Notes: generated by a model from the letters alone, not told the origin. A stretch of 8,037 bases of DNA from Bacteroidota bacterium (GCA_023251595.1 JAHEYM010000172.1:1-8037); one strand, 5' to 3'; shown: positions 1 through 6,325, counted from the stretch's first letter. Translations and numbers: made by a program.

Positions 1-503
1 GATACAATCTGGCCGGTGCACTCGGCGATGGCACAACCACCGATCGCAATACACCTACCCAGGTAACAGGCATCTCAGGCGTGCTTTTGATTGCAGGTGG
101 GGCTCTTCACTCCCAGGCGATTATCGCGAACGGAACCATGTGGGCGTGGGGAAAAGGTAGTTTCGGTCGGCTTGGAGATGGAACTTTATTAGATCGACAT
201 TCACCCGTGAATGTTCTCGGTTTATGTCAATTAATTCTTGAAACGAATGATATTCCGGAATCTTATTCACCAATCATTTTTCCAAATCCAACGAACGGAA
301 AAGTAAGTGTCCGGATGATGAATGAAAATGTAAATTCTATCGAAATATATAATGTTTTGGGTGAAGTTGTTTATTCTCTACGAAATAATTCCGGTCAGAA
401 TTCATTTGATATTGATCTGTCCAACCTTCACTCAGGTATATATATAGTAAAAGTTTCTGATGGTAAACAAATTAATTCACAAAAAATAATATTGCAGAAC
501 TAA
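1..503 (+). CDS. RCC1-repeat protein with T9SS type A sorting domain, 5' partial
   Basis: The frame is open from the window edge (first full codon at base 3) to a TAA at 501-503, giving 166 visible residues. Two RCC1 units are visible, with cores GALGDGTTTDR and GRLGDGTLLDR and an intervening AWGKG strand, so most of the propeller lies upstream. The last 77 or so residues form a T9SS type A sorting domain: a FPNPTNGK start, the core NVLGEVVYSL, then SGIYIVKV and a short polar tail ending KIILQN. By family knowledge such a protein is exported by Sec, passed through the type IX secretion system and attached to or released from the cell surface. Its ligand cannot be predicted. It is a paralog of the next gene, which has the same architecture. 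The RCC1 part is about 57% GC over bases 1-180, but the sorting-domain part is only about 32% over 241-480, which suggests the two parts have different histories. Confidence 0.88.
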   Translation, partial: YNLAGALGDGTTTDRNTPTQVTGISGVLLIAGGALHSQAIIANGTMWAWGKGSFGRLGDGTLLDRHSPVNVLGLCQLILETNDIPESYSPIIFPNPTNGKVSVRMMNENVNSIEIYNVLGEVVYSLRNNSGQNSFDIDLSNLHSGIYIVKVSDGKQINSQKIILQN

Positions 504-520
504 ATATGATTTTTAAAATG

Positions 521-612
521 GAACGCAGATGACGCAGATTATTATGATTAATAATGATAAACGATAAAAAATTTATTTTATTTGACGATATACATCCTCG
601 TCATCTTCGTTC
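521..612. repeat. Imperfect inverted repeat between the two RCC1 genes
   Basis: The left arm at 521-539 (GAACGCAGATGACGCAGAT) matches the reverse complement of the right arm at 594-612 (ATCCTCGTCATCTTCGTTC) at 16 of 19 positions, with an AT-rich loop of about 54 bases. Each arm is itself built from a 9-bp direct repeat; on the left these are ACGCAGATG and ACGCAGATT at 523-540. The element fills most of the 151-base gap between genes. It could be a transcriptional stop for the upstream gene, a REP-like dispersed repeat, or both. No T-run follows the right arm, so a classical intrinsic terminator is unlikely. Its copy number in the genome is unknown from this window. Confidence 0.72.
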
Positions 613-654
613 TATATTACAAACCGTGAGCTATTATTTCAACAAACGCAAAAT

Positions 655-2058
655 ATGAAAACTATAAGACGTCTGAGTGCACTTCTTTTTGTGATCACAA
701 ACTATTGTTTACTGAACATTTCTTCTGCGCAAAATATTTCTGCAGCAGAATCTAATTCCTTTTCCATTTGCAACGATAATTCCGTCCGTGCATGGGGTTA
801 TAATTCGGACGGTGAACTTGGAAACGGGGTTTTCAGTCTGAACAGCAGTATTCCTATGCAGGTAAATTCACTCACGAATGTCAAAGCAATTTCCTCAGGG
901 CAATATTTTACTATAGCGCTGAAATATGACAGTACCGTCTGGGCATGGGGATATAATTCAAATGGTCAACTTGGAAATGGAACGACAGCGAACAGTAATA
1001 TTCCTGTTCAGGTAACCGGACTTTCAGGAATTATTTCGATAGTTGCCGGTAGGAGTCACGCATTAGCTCTCAGGAGTGACAGTACTGTTTGGGGTTGGGG
1101 TTATAATTATTATGGACAACTTGGAAATGGCTCAACAATCAACAGTTCTGTCCCGGTACAGTCAACTGCATGCAATCATATTATTGCAATTGCAACGGGT
1201 GAAAATCACACAATTGCATTAAGAAATACAGGACTCGGAGATACACTTTGGACTTGGGGAAGCAACAGTGCCGGCGAACTTGGAAATGGTACAACTACAA
1301 ATAGTTCAACTCCTTCCGCAATCATAGGTCCGGATAGTATCGTCAGAATTGAAGCGGGATCAAGCACTTCTTTCGTCATCAGAGATAACGGAACCGTTTG
1401 GGCCTGGGGATGGAATTATTACGGTCAACTTGGAAATGGCAATACCACAGATGTTCATTCACCTATTCAGATAAATGCACTCACGGGAATCACAGCTGTT
1501 TCCGCCGGACAAGAACATGCCATCGCATTGAAAAATGATGGCACTGTCTTGACGATGGGATATAATTATTATGGTGAACTTGGAAATGGAACAAATATCG
1601 ATAGCAGTATACCCTTGCAGGCTAATGCTCTCACAGGTATAACACATATTGTTGCCGGAAGTGAACACTCGATGGCTGTTGACAATAGTGGAGCACTTTA
1701 CACATGGGGACGGAACAGTCTTGGACAACTCGGAAATGGAACCCTCGTGAGCAGTAACTTTCCAATTCAGGTAACAGGAATTTGTCAATTATCCGTTGGC
1801 ATTAATAATTATATTGAACTATCGGCTATTTCAATTTATCCGAATCCTTCTTCAAATAAAATTACTGTGAGTTCAAATGAAGGCATCCGTTCAATGCAGA
1901 TATTTAATGTTTTGGGTGAAGTTATTTATTCTCTTCAAAATAGTACAGAACAAAAATCCATCGAAGTAGACTTATCAAAAAATCCCTCTGGTATATATAT
2001 AGTTACGGTTCAAACTGAAAATAAAATTATTAACCGACGGTTAATAATACAACAGTAA
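655..2058 (+). CDS. Secreted RCC1-type seven-bladed beta-propeller with T9SS sorting domain
   Basis: This 467-residue protein starts at an ATG preceded by an A-rich leader. Residues 1-26 form a Sec signal peptide with a likely cut at SSA|Q. Seven RCC1 units follow, each with a WGxNxxGxLGNG core; the cores begin at residues 53, 104, 154, 207, 257, 307 and 357. The spacing is therefore 50-53 residues and the count fits a closed seven-bladed propeller. Most units carry the AGxxHxxAL strand. Unit 6 has MG in place of WG. Residues of about 392-467 are a T9SS type A sorting domain (IYPNPSSNK, NVLGEVIYSL, SGIYIVTV). The protein is expected to be exported and surface-attached or released. RCC1 propellers bind protein partners in eukaryotes, but the bacterial ligand here is unknown. 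The stop is 19 bases before the next gene, so the two are probably co-transcribed. Confidence 0.93.
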   Translation: MKTIRRLSALLFVITNYCLLNISSAQNISAAESNSFSICNDNSVRAWGYNSDGELGNGVFSLNSSIPMQVNSLTNVKAISSGQYFTIALKYDSTVWAWGYNSNGQLGNGTTANSNIPVQVTGLSGIISIVAGRSHALALRSDSTVWGWGYNYYGQLGNGSTINSSVPVQSTACNHIIAIATGENHTIALRNTGLGDTLWTWGSNSAGELGNGTTTNSSTPSAIIGPDSIVRIEAGSSTSFVIRDNGTVWAWGWNYYGQLGNGNTTDVHSPIQINALTGITAVSAGQEHAIALKNDGTVLTMGYNYYGELGNGTNIDSSIPLQANALTGITHIVAGSEHSMAVDNSGALYTWGRNSLGQLGNGTLVSSNFPIQVTGICQLSVGINNYIELSAISIYPNPSSNKITVSSNEGIRSMQIFNVLGEVIYSLQNSTEQKSIEVDLSKNPSGIYIVTVQTENKIINRRLIIQQ

Positions 2059-2077
2059 CCACAACAAATATTAAATT

Positions 2078-3013
2078 ATGAGGAAAGATTTAATTTCAAT
2101 CTGTCTGATGCTGATATCAGCATCGGTCTCCGCGCAATGGAAAATTGTTAACTCCGGCATTACAAAAAATTTGAATTCGGTTTGCTTCACATCCACCGGT
2201 TCGGGTTACGCAGTGGGAGAAGAAGGAACAATTATCAAAACAACCGACAATGGCTTTAGCTGGGCTCCACTTACCAGCGGAACGAATAATACTTTATTGT
2301 CAGTTAATTTTATTCAGGGAGATGGCACAATAACGGGTTATGCAGTAGGGAATTCCGGCACAATTCTGAAAACAGAAGATTATGGGGAAACCTGGAAAAC
2401 AATACCAAGCGGAACCGGCACTACCTTAAATTCAGTTTATTTTATCGATGAATATAACGGATATGCGGTCGGAGGTGATGTGCTTACAAATACATCTATA
2501 CTTCTAAAAACAAGAGATGCAGGAAAAACATGGACCAATATTCCGGTTCCGGTAAATACTTTATTATATTCTGTTTGTTTCAGCGATACCAGTCTGGGAA
2601 TGATCGTTGGGGAAAAAGGAACCATTCTAAAAACTGTGGATGGTGGTGCCGATTGGACCACGCTGTCGGCCGGGACAACAAACGATCTGAGATCTGTTCA
2701 TGCCATTTCTCTTTATTTATTTTATGTTGTTGGTTTCAATGGTACAGTTCTTAAAACAGAAGATGCAGGGAGTACCTGGCAAATAATTTCGACACCAATT
2801 ACAAATAATTTATATGGAATTCATTTTACCGATAATTTATCCCTCGTTGCGGCCGGCGCAGATGGAGTGATTATTCAAACAACTGATGGTGGAAAAATCT
2901 GGAAAAAGTTACCTCCCGTGCCATTCAGTCCTTCCTTCAGAGCAGTTTTTTGCACTTATTCAGGATCGTATGCTGTAGGCGAGAAAGGGAAAATTTACAG
3001 GATGATGGAATAA
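2078..3013 (+). CDS. Ycf48/HCF136-like Asp-box beta-propeller protein, copy 1 of 3
   Basis: This 311-residue protein has a signal peptide with a likely cut at SVSA|Q (residue 20). It then shows seven repeats of the form GYAVGxxGTIxKTxDxGxxW, with cores near residues 43, 87, 128, 174, 216, 256 and 298. Six of them end in an Asp-box (for example TDNGFSW, EDYGETW, RDAGKTW), while the seventh stops at GEKGKIYRMME. This is the pattern of the Ycf48/HCF136 and BNR/sortilin-like propellers. Ycf48 itself helps photosystem II assembly in phototrophs, and nothing here suggests that role. Blade 3 carries an insertion (GGDVLTNTSILLKT, residues 132-145) that is also present in both downstream paralogs. There is no T9SS sorting domain, so the protein is probably periplasmic or released by another route. 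The gap to the RCC1 gene is only 19 bases. Confidence 0.9.
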   Translation: MRKDLISICLMLISASVSAQWKIVNSGITKNLNSVCFTSTGSGYAVGEEGTIIKTTDNGFSWAPLTSGTNNTLLSVNFIQGDGTITGYAVGNSGTILKTEDYGETWKTIPSGTGTTLNSVYFIDEYNGYAVGGDVLTNTSILLKTRDAGKTWTNIPVPVNTLLYSVCFSDTSLGMIVGEKGTILKTVDGGADWTTLSAGTTNDLRSVHAISLYLFYVVGFNGTVLKTEDAGSTWQIISTPITNNLYGIHFTDNLSLVAAGADGVIIQTTDGGKIWKKLPPVPFSPSFRAVFCTYSGSYAVGEKGKIYRMME

Positions 3014-3085
3014 TTAAAATCGGGATCACATGGTCGGAATCAATATAAATACTCAACTATATATCAATTCAACAAATACCAATCT

Positions 3086-4024
3086 ATGAAAAAAGTTTAC
3101 ATTTCGGTCTGTCTGATATTTCTAGCAATATCTGGCTATTCACAGTGGACCCAACTCCACTGCGGTATTGGAAAAGATTTTAAATCGGTTTATTTTACAG
3201 ATGTAAATACCGGTTATGTTGTGGGGGAACAGGGAATTATTATTAAAACAACAGATGGAGGAAATACATGGACTCAACAAACAATTCCCGATAATCCCTG
3301 GTTTTTTTCAGTTCAATTTATGAAGAATGGATATGAAAAAATAGGTTATGCGGCTGGCAGTTGGGGAACAGTAGTTAAAACTACGGACGCTGGTCTATCC
3401 TGGACAAAATTAAATACAGGCACAAAAACAGATTTACACTCAATATTTTTCATTGACCAATACAATGGATACGCAGTTGGAGGCGACATGCTGAAACATA
3501 AGAATGTAATGATTAAAACAACGGATGGTGGCGCAACATGGAAGATCATTGATACACCGTTGGATAATATTTATAATTCAATTTGTTTTATAGATTCAAA
3601 AACCGGCTATCTGGTAGGTGACAATGGAACCATTCTTCAGGTGCTCGATGCCGGTAAAGATTTTTCTTCTCAGGCAGGTTCAACGGATAAAGAAATAAAT
3701 TCGGTCTTTTTCGTAAATGATAAAATCGGATATATAGCCGGAGAAATTGGAGTAATTTTGAAAACCACTGATGCCGGAGAAGAATGGAAAGTTCTTCCCA
3801 CAGGAAAAACAGATCATTATTATGCAATATTCGCAACCAGCATAAACAATATTTTCGCAGTAGGTTACAACTGCGCAATTATTCAATCAACCGACGGTGG
3901 CGCTACATGGACGGGAACAAAAGGCACTCCATTCGACCCTACGCTGAAAGGAATCTTTTTCGTAAATGCGAATACAGGATACGCTGTGGGTGAAAGAGGA
4001 AAAATTATGAAATATCAAAAATAA
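3086..4024 (+). CDS. Ycf48/HCF136-like Asp-box beta-propeller protein, copy 2 of 3
   Basis: This 312-residue paralog of its two neighbours has a signal peptide ending near GYS|Q at residue 20. Seven GYxVGxxGxIxKTTDxG units follow, and six carry Asp-boxes (TDGGNTW, TDAGLSW, TDGGATW, LDAGKDF, TDAGEEW, TDGGATW). The fourth is degenerate, with QVLDAGKDF replacing KTxDxGxxW. The seventh unit ends the protein at GERGKIMKYQK. It aligns with copy 1 almost without gaps through the first half: the blade-3 GGD begins at residue 132 in both, and both have a longer blade-2 entry loop than copy 3. Its signal peptide, however, resembles that of copy 3 (FLAISGYSQ versus FLAISGFSQ). There is no sorting domain. 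The 72-base gap upstream shows no clear promoter, and the next gene starts five bases after the stop, so copies 2 and 3 are almost certainly one transcript. The ligand is unknown. Confidence 0.9.
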   Translation: MKKVYISVCLIFLAISGYSQWTQLHCGIGKDFKSVYFTDVNTGYVVGEQGIIIKTTDGGNTWTQQTIPDNPWFFSVQFMKNGYEKIGYAAGSWGTVVKTTDAGLSWTKLNTGTKTDLHSIFFIDQYNGYAVGGDMLKHKNVMIKTTDGGATWKIIDTPLDNIYNSICFIDSKTGYLVGDNGTILQVLDAGKDFSSQAGSTDKEINSVFFVNDKIGYIAGEIGVILKTTDAGEEWKVLPTGKTDHYYAIFATSINNIFAVGYNCAIIQSTDGGATWTGTKGTPFDPTLKGIFFVNANTGYAVGERGKIMKYQK

Positions 4025-4029
4025 AATAT

Positions 4030-4956
4030 ATGAAAAACAAAACATTTATCACTATCGGACTACTCTTTCTTGCAATCTCAGGGTTTTCACAATTTACATC
4101 TTTAAAAAGTGGAACGACAAAGAAATTGAATTCAGTCTTTTTCACAAACTCTTCCACGGGTTATGTTGTTGGCAGTTATGGAACTATTCTTAAAACAACC
4201 GATGCCGGAAATAGTTGGAGTGTGTTATCAACGGATTTTAAAAACGATTTAAATTCCGTCTGGTTCACCAACGAAAATACCGGCTATGTCGCGGGCTATG
4301 GTGGTAATATTCTCAAAACCACAGATGCAGGAGGGAGCTGGAAAAAATTAACTACCGGAACAGAGAGTAAGTTATTATCCATCCATTTTCCTGATCAGAA
4401 TATCGGTTATGCCATTGGGAATGAAATATTGCATGACAGACCAACCATCATCAAAACAACGGATGCAGGCGAAAGCTGGATCACTCTAACCAATCCACCT
4501 GGTTTTCTAATTCGTTCAGTTTTCTTCACCAGTCCCAACACGGGCTATGTCGTAGGCGATCTTGGTGTTGTTGTAAGAACAACAGATGGAGGGGCAACCT
4601 GGACTTATCTTAAACCAGGTCCTTCCAAAAATTTTACATCCGTTTATTTTAAAGATGCTAATACAGGATATATAGTTGGGTGGAATGGAATGTTCTTTAA
4701 AACAAGTGATGCAGGAAATACGTGGAAAAGATTAACCACAGGATCAACAGCACATTTAAACTCTGTATTTTGTTCGACAACTAATTTAGTTTGTGGTGTT
4801 GGTGATGAAGGACTACTTCTTCTCTCAAACGACGGCGGAGACACGTGGAAAACCTTCGGGGGTATGCCTTTCGATGATCCATTACTTTCAGTTTATTTTA
4901 CAAATTCCGGCGCCGGTTTTGCGGTTGGTGAAGGTGGGAAAATTATGAAAAAATGA
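4030..4956 (+). CDS. Ycf48/HCF136-like Asp-box beta-propeller protein, copy 3 of 3
   Basis: This 308-residue protein has a signal peptide with a likely cut at GFS|Q (after residue 20). Seven GYxVGxxGxIxKTTDAG units follow, the first six with Asp-boxes (TDAGNSW, TDAGGSW, TDAGESW, TDGGATW, SDAGNTW, NDGGDTW). The last unit is cut short at GEGGKIMKK, which is usual for a propeller closed by an N-terminal strand. Blade 3 has the insertion shared by all three copies (GNEILHDRPTIIKT, starting at residue 130). Blade 2 lacks the extra loop residues of copies 1 and 2. Blade 6 is the most divergent (CGVGDEGLLLLSNDGG). The start lies five bases after the previous stop and has no separate leader, so it probably depends on read-through or coupled translation. 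The gene ends the plus-strand run and converges on the nuclease-like gene. Function beyond an exported propeller is unknown. Confidence 0.9.
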   Translation: MKNKTFITIGLLFLAISGFSQFTSLKSGTTKKLNSVFFTNSSTGYVVGSYGTILKTTDAGNSWSVLSTDFKNDLNSVWFTNENTGYVAGYGGNILKTTDAGGSWKKLTTGTESKLLSIHFPDQNIGYAIGNEILHDRPTIIKTTDAGESWITLTNPPGFLIRSVFFTSPNTGYVVGDLGVVVRTTDGGATWTYLKPGPSKNFTSVYFKDANTGYIVGWNGMFFKTSDAGNTWKRLTTGSTAHLNSVFCSTTNLVCGVGDEGLLLLSNDGGDTWKTFGGMPFDDPLLSVYFTNSGAGFAVGEGGKIMKK

Positions 4957-4966
4957 GATAGTCATA

Positions 4967-4982
4967 AGTTGAAAAGTTGAAA
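4967..4982. repeat. Octamer direct repeat AGTTGAAA, two copies
   Basis: Two adjacent copies of AGTTGAAA lie just after the last propeller gene and run into an A tract. With the heptamer array that follows, they make up much of the repeat content of the convergent gap 4957-5126. The remaining bases (about 4985-5027) are AT-rich and show no gene and no convincing hairpin terminator. Confidence 0.6.
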
Positions 4983-5027
4983 AAAATAGTGTTTATTAAA
5001 TATTAATTGTTAATTCAGAAGTCGAAC

Positions 5028-5129
5028 CTCATAACTCATAACTCATAACTCATAACTCATAACTCATAACTCATAACTCATAACTCATAACTCATAACTC
5101 ATAACTCATAACTCATAACTCATAACTCA
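5028..5129. repeat. Perfect tandem heptamer array (CTCATAA), 14 copies plus a partial unit
   Basis: The unit CTCATAA repeats 14 times without a mismatch from 5028 to 5125 and then continues as CTCA to 5129. On the other strand it reads TTATGAG. It occupies the gap between two convergent genes, and its partial last unit contains the TGA stop (5129-5127) of the minus-strand nuclease-like gene. A perfect array of this length suggests recent expansion by slippage. It has no coding potential of its own, because the heptamer shifts frame and quickly meets stops. Its copy number probably varies between strains. Confidence 0.97.
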
Positions 5130-6113
5130 ATCAGTATGTCCTTTCGCCGGTAATACTTTTCCTTTCTTAAATAATTCCTCTTCCTGTTGCAATTGTTTTT
5201 TTGCATCGTCAGACAGATCTTTTTTCTCTATGGTTGAGAGATCGGGTTGACCCGCATTTACCCATGCAGTGTACCAATAACTTCCAACCATAATTATTGC
5301 GGAACGCATACGTCTTTCAACTTGTCCGCCCAGCATTTTATGATATGCTTCCGAATACTCATGGGAATAAACTTTTGCGGTTGTATTTCCTTTTGCTTCG
5401 AATGAATATTTTTTATCGGGTGAAAATTTGTCGTTCAACTGTTTTTCAAATTTCAAGACACTGTCGAGCGCTGCATTACTTTCTTTCACCATATTCCAGG
5501 CCATTTCGAGAGGATCTTTTATATAAAATGCCCTTCCCACAAAATAATCATATTCATCTCCAAATAATTCCGGCAAGCGCGATTCCCAAAAAGCATGAAT
5601 TCCGTTTTGTCCCGTCATTTGTCCATTATAATTTTCAGTAGTATGTAAAGGAACATTTGCATCTGCAATATAATGTCCGAGATCAGAACAAAGTTTTAAT
5701 ATTTCGTCCGAATCTTTTTCACGAAATGCATCCGTCAACCGGAACATCATTAATGAAATATGCCAGGGAAGAATTCCATAAGCTTTTAAAGTATCTTCAG
5801 TGAATTTTGCAACCGCGTCCTTCCAACGATGAGGAACTGTATCGAACGGATGCGCGCCATAATGATCGATATCTATATAGTGACGGGCAGCTTCCTCCGC
5901 AACAACATTTCTTCTTTTATCCGGATCTACAGCATGATCAGTAACATGTTCTATATGTGATTTAAAATAACCAATCATTTCAGGTGGCAATGTAAAAACG
6001 GCAAGGTGATTAATTCGCTTGTGTGCAAAAAATCCCCAGGAATAACATACGGTAACAAAAGATATAATTAAAGATAATATTAAAAATATAGAAACTATAC
6101 GGAATTTTTTCAT
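5127..6113 (-). CDS. Secreted S1/P1 nuclease / zinc-dependent phospholipase C family enzyme
   Basis: The 328-residue product starts at the ATG 6113-6111. Residues 1-25 form a signal peptide cut before Trp26, giving a mature N-terminus WGFFAHKRINH. In this superfamily the N-terminal Trp itself binds zinc. Other likely ligands are His31, an Asp in DPDKRR (63 or 65), His78 in RHYIDID, His147-Asp151-His157 in HYIADANVPLH, and His173-Glu177 in HAFWE. The H-x3-D-x5-H and H-x3-E spacings match the trinuclear zinc site. Known members cleave single-stranded nucleic acids or phospholipids. The closing Glu is as in phospholipase C, while His six residues from the Trp is as in P1 nuclease, so the substrate is uncertain. 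A TTG at 6152-6150 would extend the frame by 13 residues but is disfavoured, since it would spoil the signal peptide and lie upstream of the apparent promoter. The gene is transcribed alone, convergent with the propeller genes. Confidence 0.92.
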   Translation of the reverse strand: MKKFRIVSIFLILSLIISFVTVCYSWGFFAHKRINHLAVFTLPPEMIGYFKSHIEHVTDHAVDPDKRRNVVAEEAARHYIDIDHYGAHPFDTVPHRWKDAVAKFTEDTLKAYGILPWHISLMMFRLTDAFREKDSDEILKLCSDLGHYIADANVPLHTTENYNGQMTGQNGIHAFWESRLPELFGDEYDYFVGRAFYIKDPLEMAWNMVKESNAALDSVLKFEKQLNDKFSPDKKYSFEAKGNTTAKVYSHEYSEAYHKMLGGQVERRMRSAIIMVGSYWYTAWVNAGQPDLSTIEKKDLSDDAKKQLQQEEELFKKGKVLPAKGHTD

Positions 6114-6135
6114 GAGACGAAGGGTTAGACGAATG

Positions 6136-6143
6136 CAAAGATA
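6136..6143 (-). promoter_or_regulatory. Candidate Bacteroidota -7 box TATCTTTG for the nuclease-like gene
   Basis: Read on the minus strand, 6143-6136 is TATCTTTG, an exact fit to the Bacteroidota -7 consensus TAnnTTTG. Transcription would begin near 6130, leaving a leader of about 17 bases before the ATG at 6113. The -33 element is weak: about 20 bases upstream the sequence is TTT rather than TTG. If real, the site excludes the TTG at 6152 as the start codon. Confidence 0.5.
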
Positions 6144-6150
6144 GGAATTC

Positions 6151-6232
6151 AATTAGGAATTAGAAATTACGAATTAGGAGAAAAGGTATGAGGTATGAAC
6201 TATAAACTTCTCCTAATTCGTAATTCCTAATT
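6151..6232. repeat. Heptamer-based inverted repeat in the divergent gap
   Basis: The left side is four 7-bp units (AATTAGG, AATTAGA, AATTACG, AATTAGG at 6151-6178). The right side is three units (CCTAATT, CGTAATT, CCTAATT at 6212-6232). Bases 6165-6180 pair perfectly with 6210-6225, giving a 16-bp stem. The loop is also heptameric, with two GGTATGA copies at 6185-6198 and then ACTATAA. It sits upstream of the start codons of both divergent genes and just beyond the candidate promoter of the minus-strand gene. It has no T-run typical of an intrinsic terminator. Confidence 0.85.
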
Positions 6233-6244
6233 CTGGATGCTGAA

Positions 6245-6258
6245 CTCATAGCTCATAG
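6245..6258. repeat. Heptamer direct repeat CTCATAG, two copies
   Basis: Two adjacent CTCATAG units are followed by a further CT. The unit differs by one base from the CTCATAA of the 14-copy array at 5028-5129, so it is probably the same repeat family at an early or decayed stage. The rest of the divergent gap, about 6261-6325, shows no repeat and no TAnnTTTG promoter match for the downstream gene. Confidence 0.7.
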
Positions 6259-6325
6259 CTAGACACGATTTATGGAATCCCCCCAATTCCACCATCTAAC
6301 CCGCGTTCACTTAAATCCTCAAACG

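Noticed and set aside
577..584. TTTATTTG as a promoter for the second RCC1 gene
   Set aside because: It deviates from TAnnTTTG, has no TTG at the proper distance upstream, lies about 70 bases before the ATG and falls inside the inverted repeat loop.
1459..1788. A minus-strand frame opposite the RCC1 gene
   Set aside because: It runs against conserved RCC1 repeats, and its length follows from the repeat codon pattern. Nothing supports it as a gene.
2078..4956. Photosystem II assembly function for the Ycf48-like genes
   Set aside because: The similarity is to the propeller fold and repeat motif only. The organism appears to be a Bacteroidota member, and there are no photosynthesis genes in the window.
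4957..5027. Intrinsic terminator between the convergent genes
   Set aside because: The stretch is AT-rich, but no stable GC-containing stem followed by a T-run could be found on either strand.
5028..5129. CRISPR array
   Set aside because: The repeats are directly adjacent 7-bp units with no spacers and no nearby cas genes. It is a simple tandem repeat.
5028..5129. Phase-variation switch for the nuclease-like gene
   Set aside because: The array lies downstream of the stop codon in the reading direction, so changing the number of units does not shift the coding frame.
6114..6152. An N-terminal extension of the nuclease-like protein from TTG at 6152-6150
   Set aside because: It adds 13 residues ahead of a good signal peptide, uses a rare start codon, and would lie upstream of the candidate -7 box at 6143-6136. 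The ATG at 6113 fits better.
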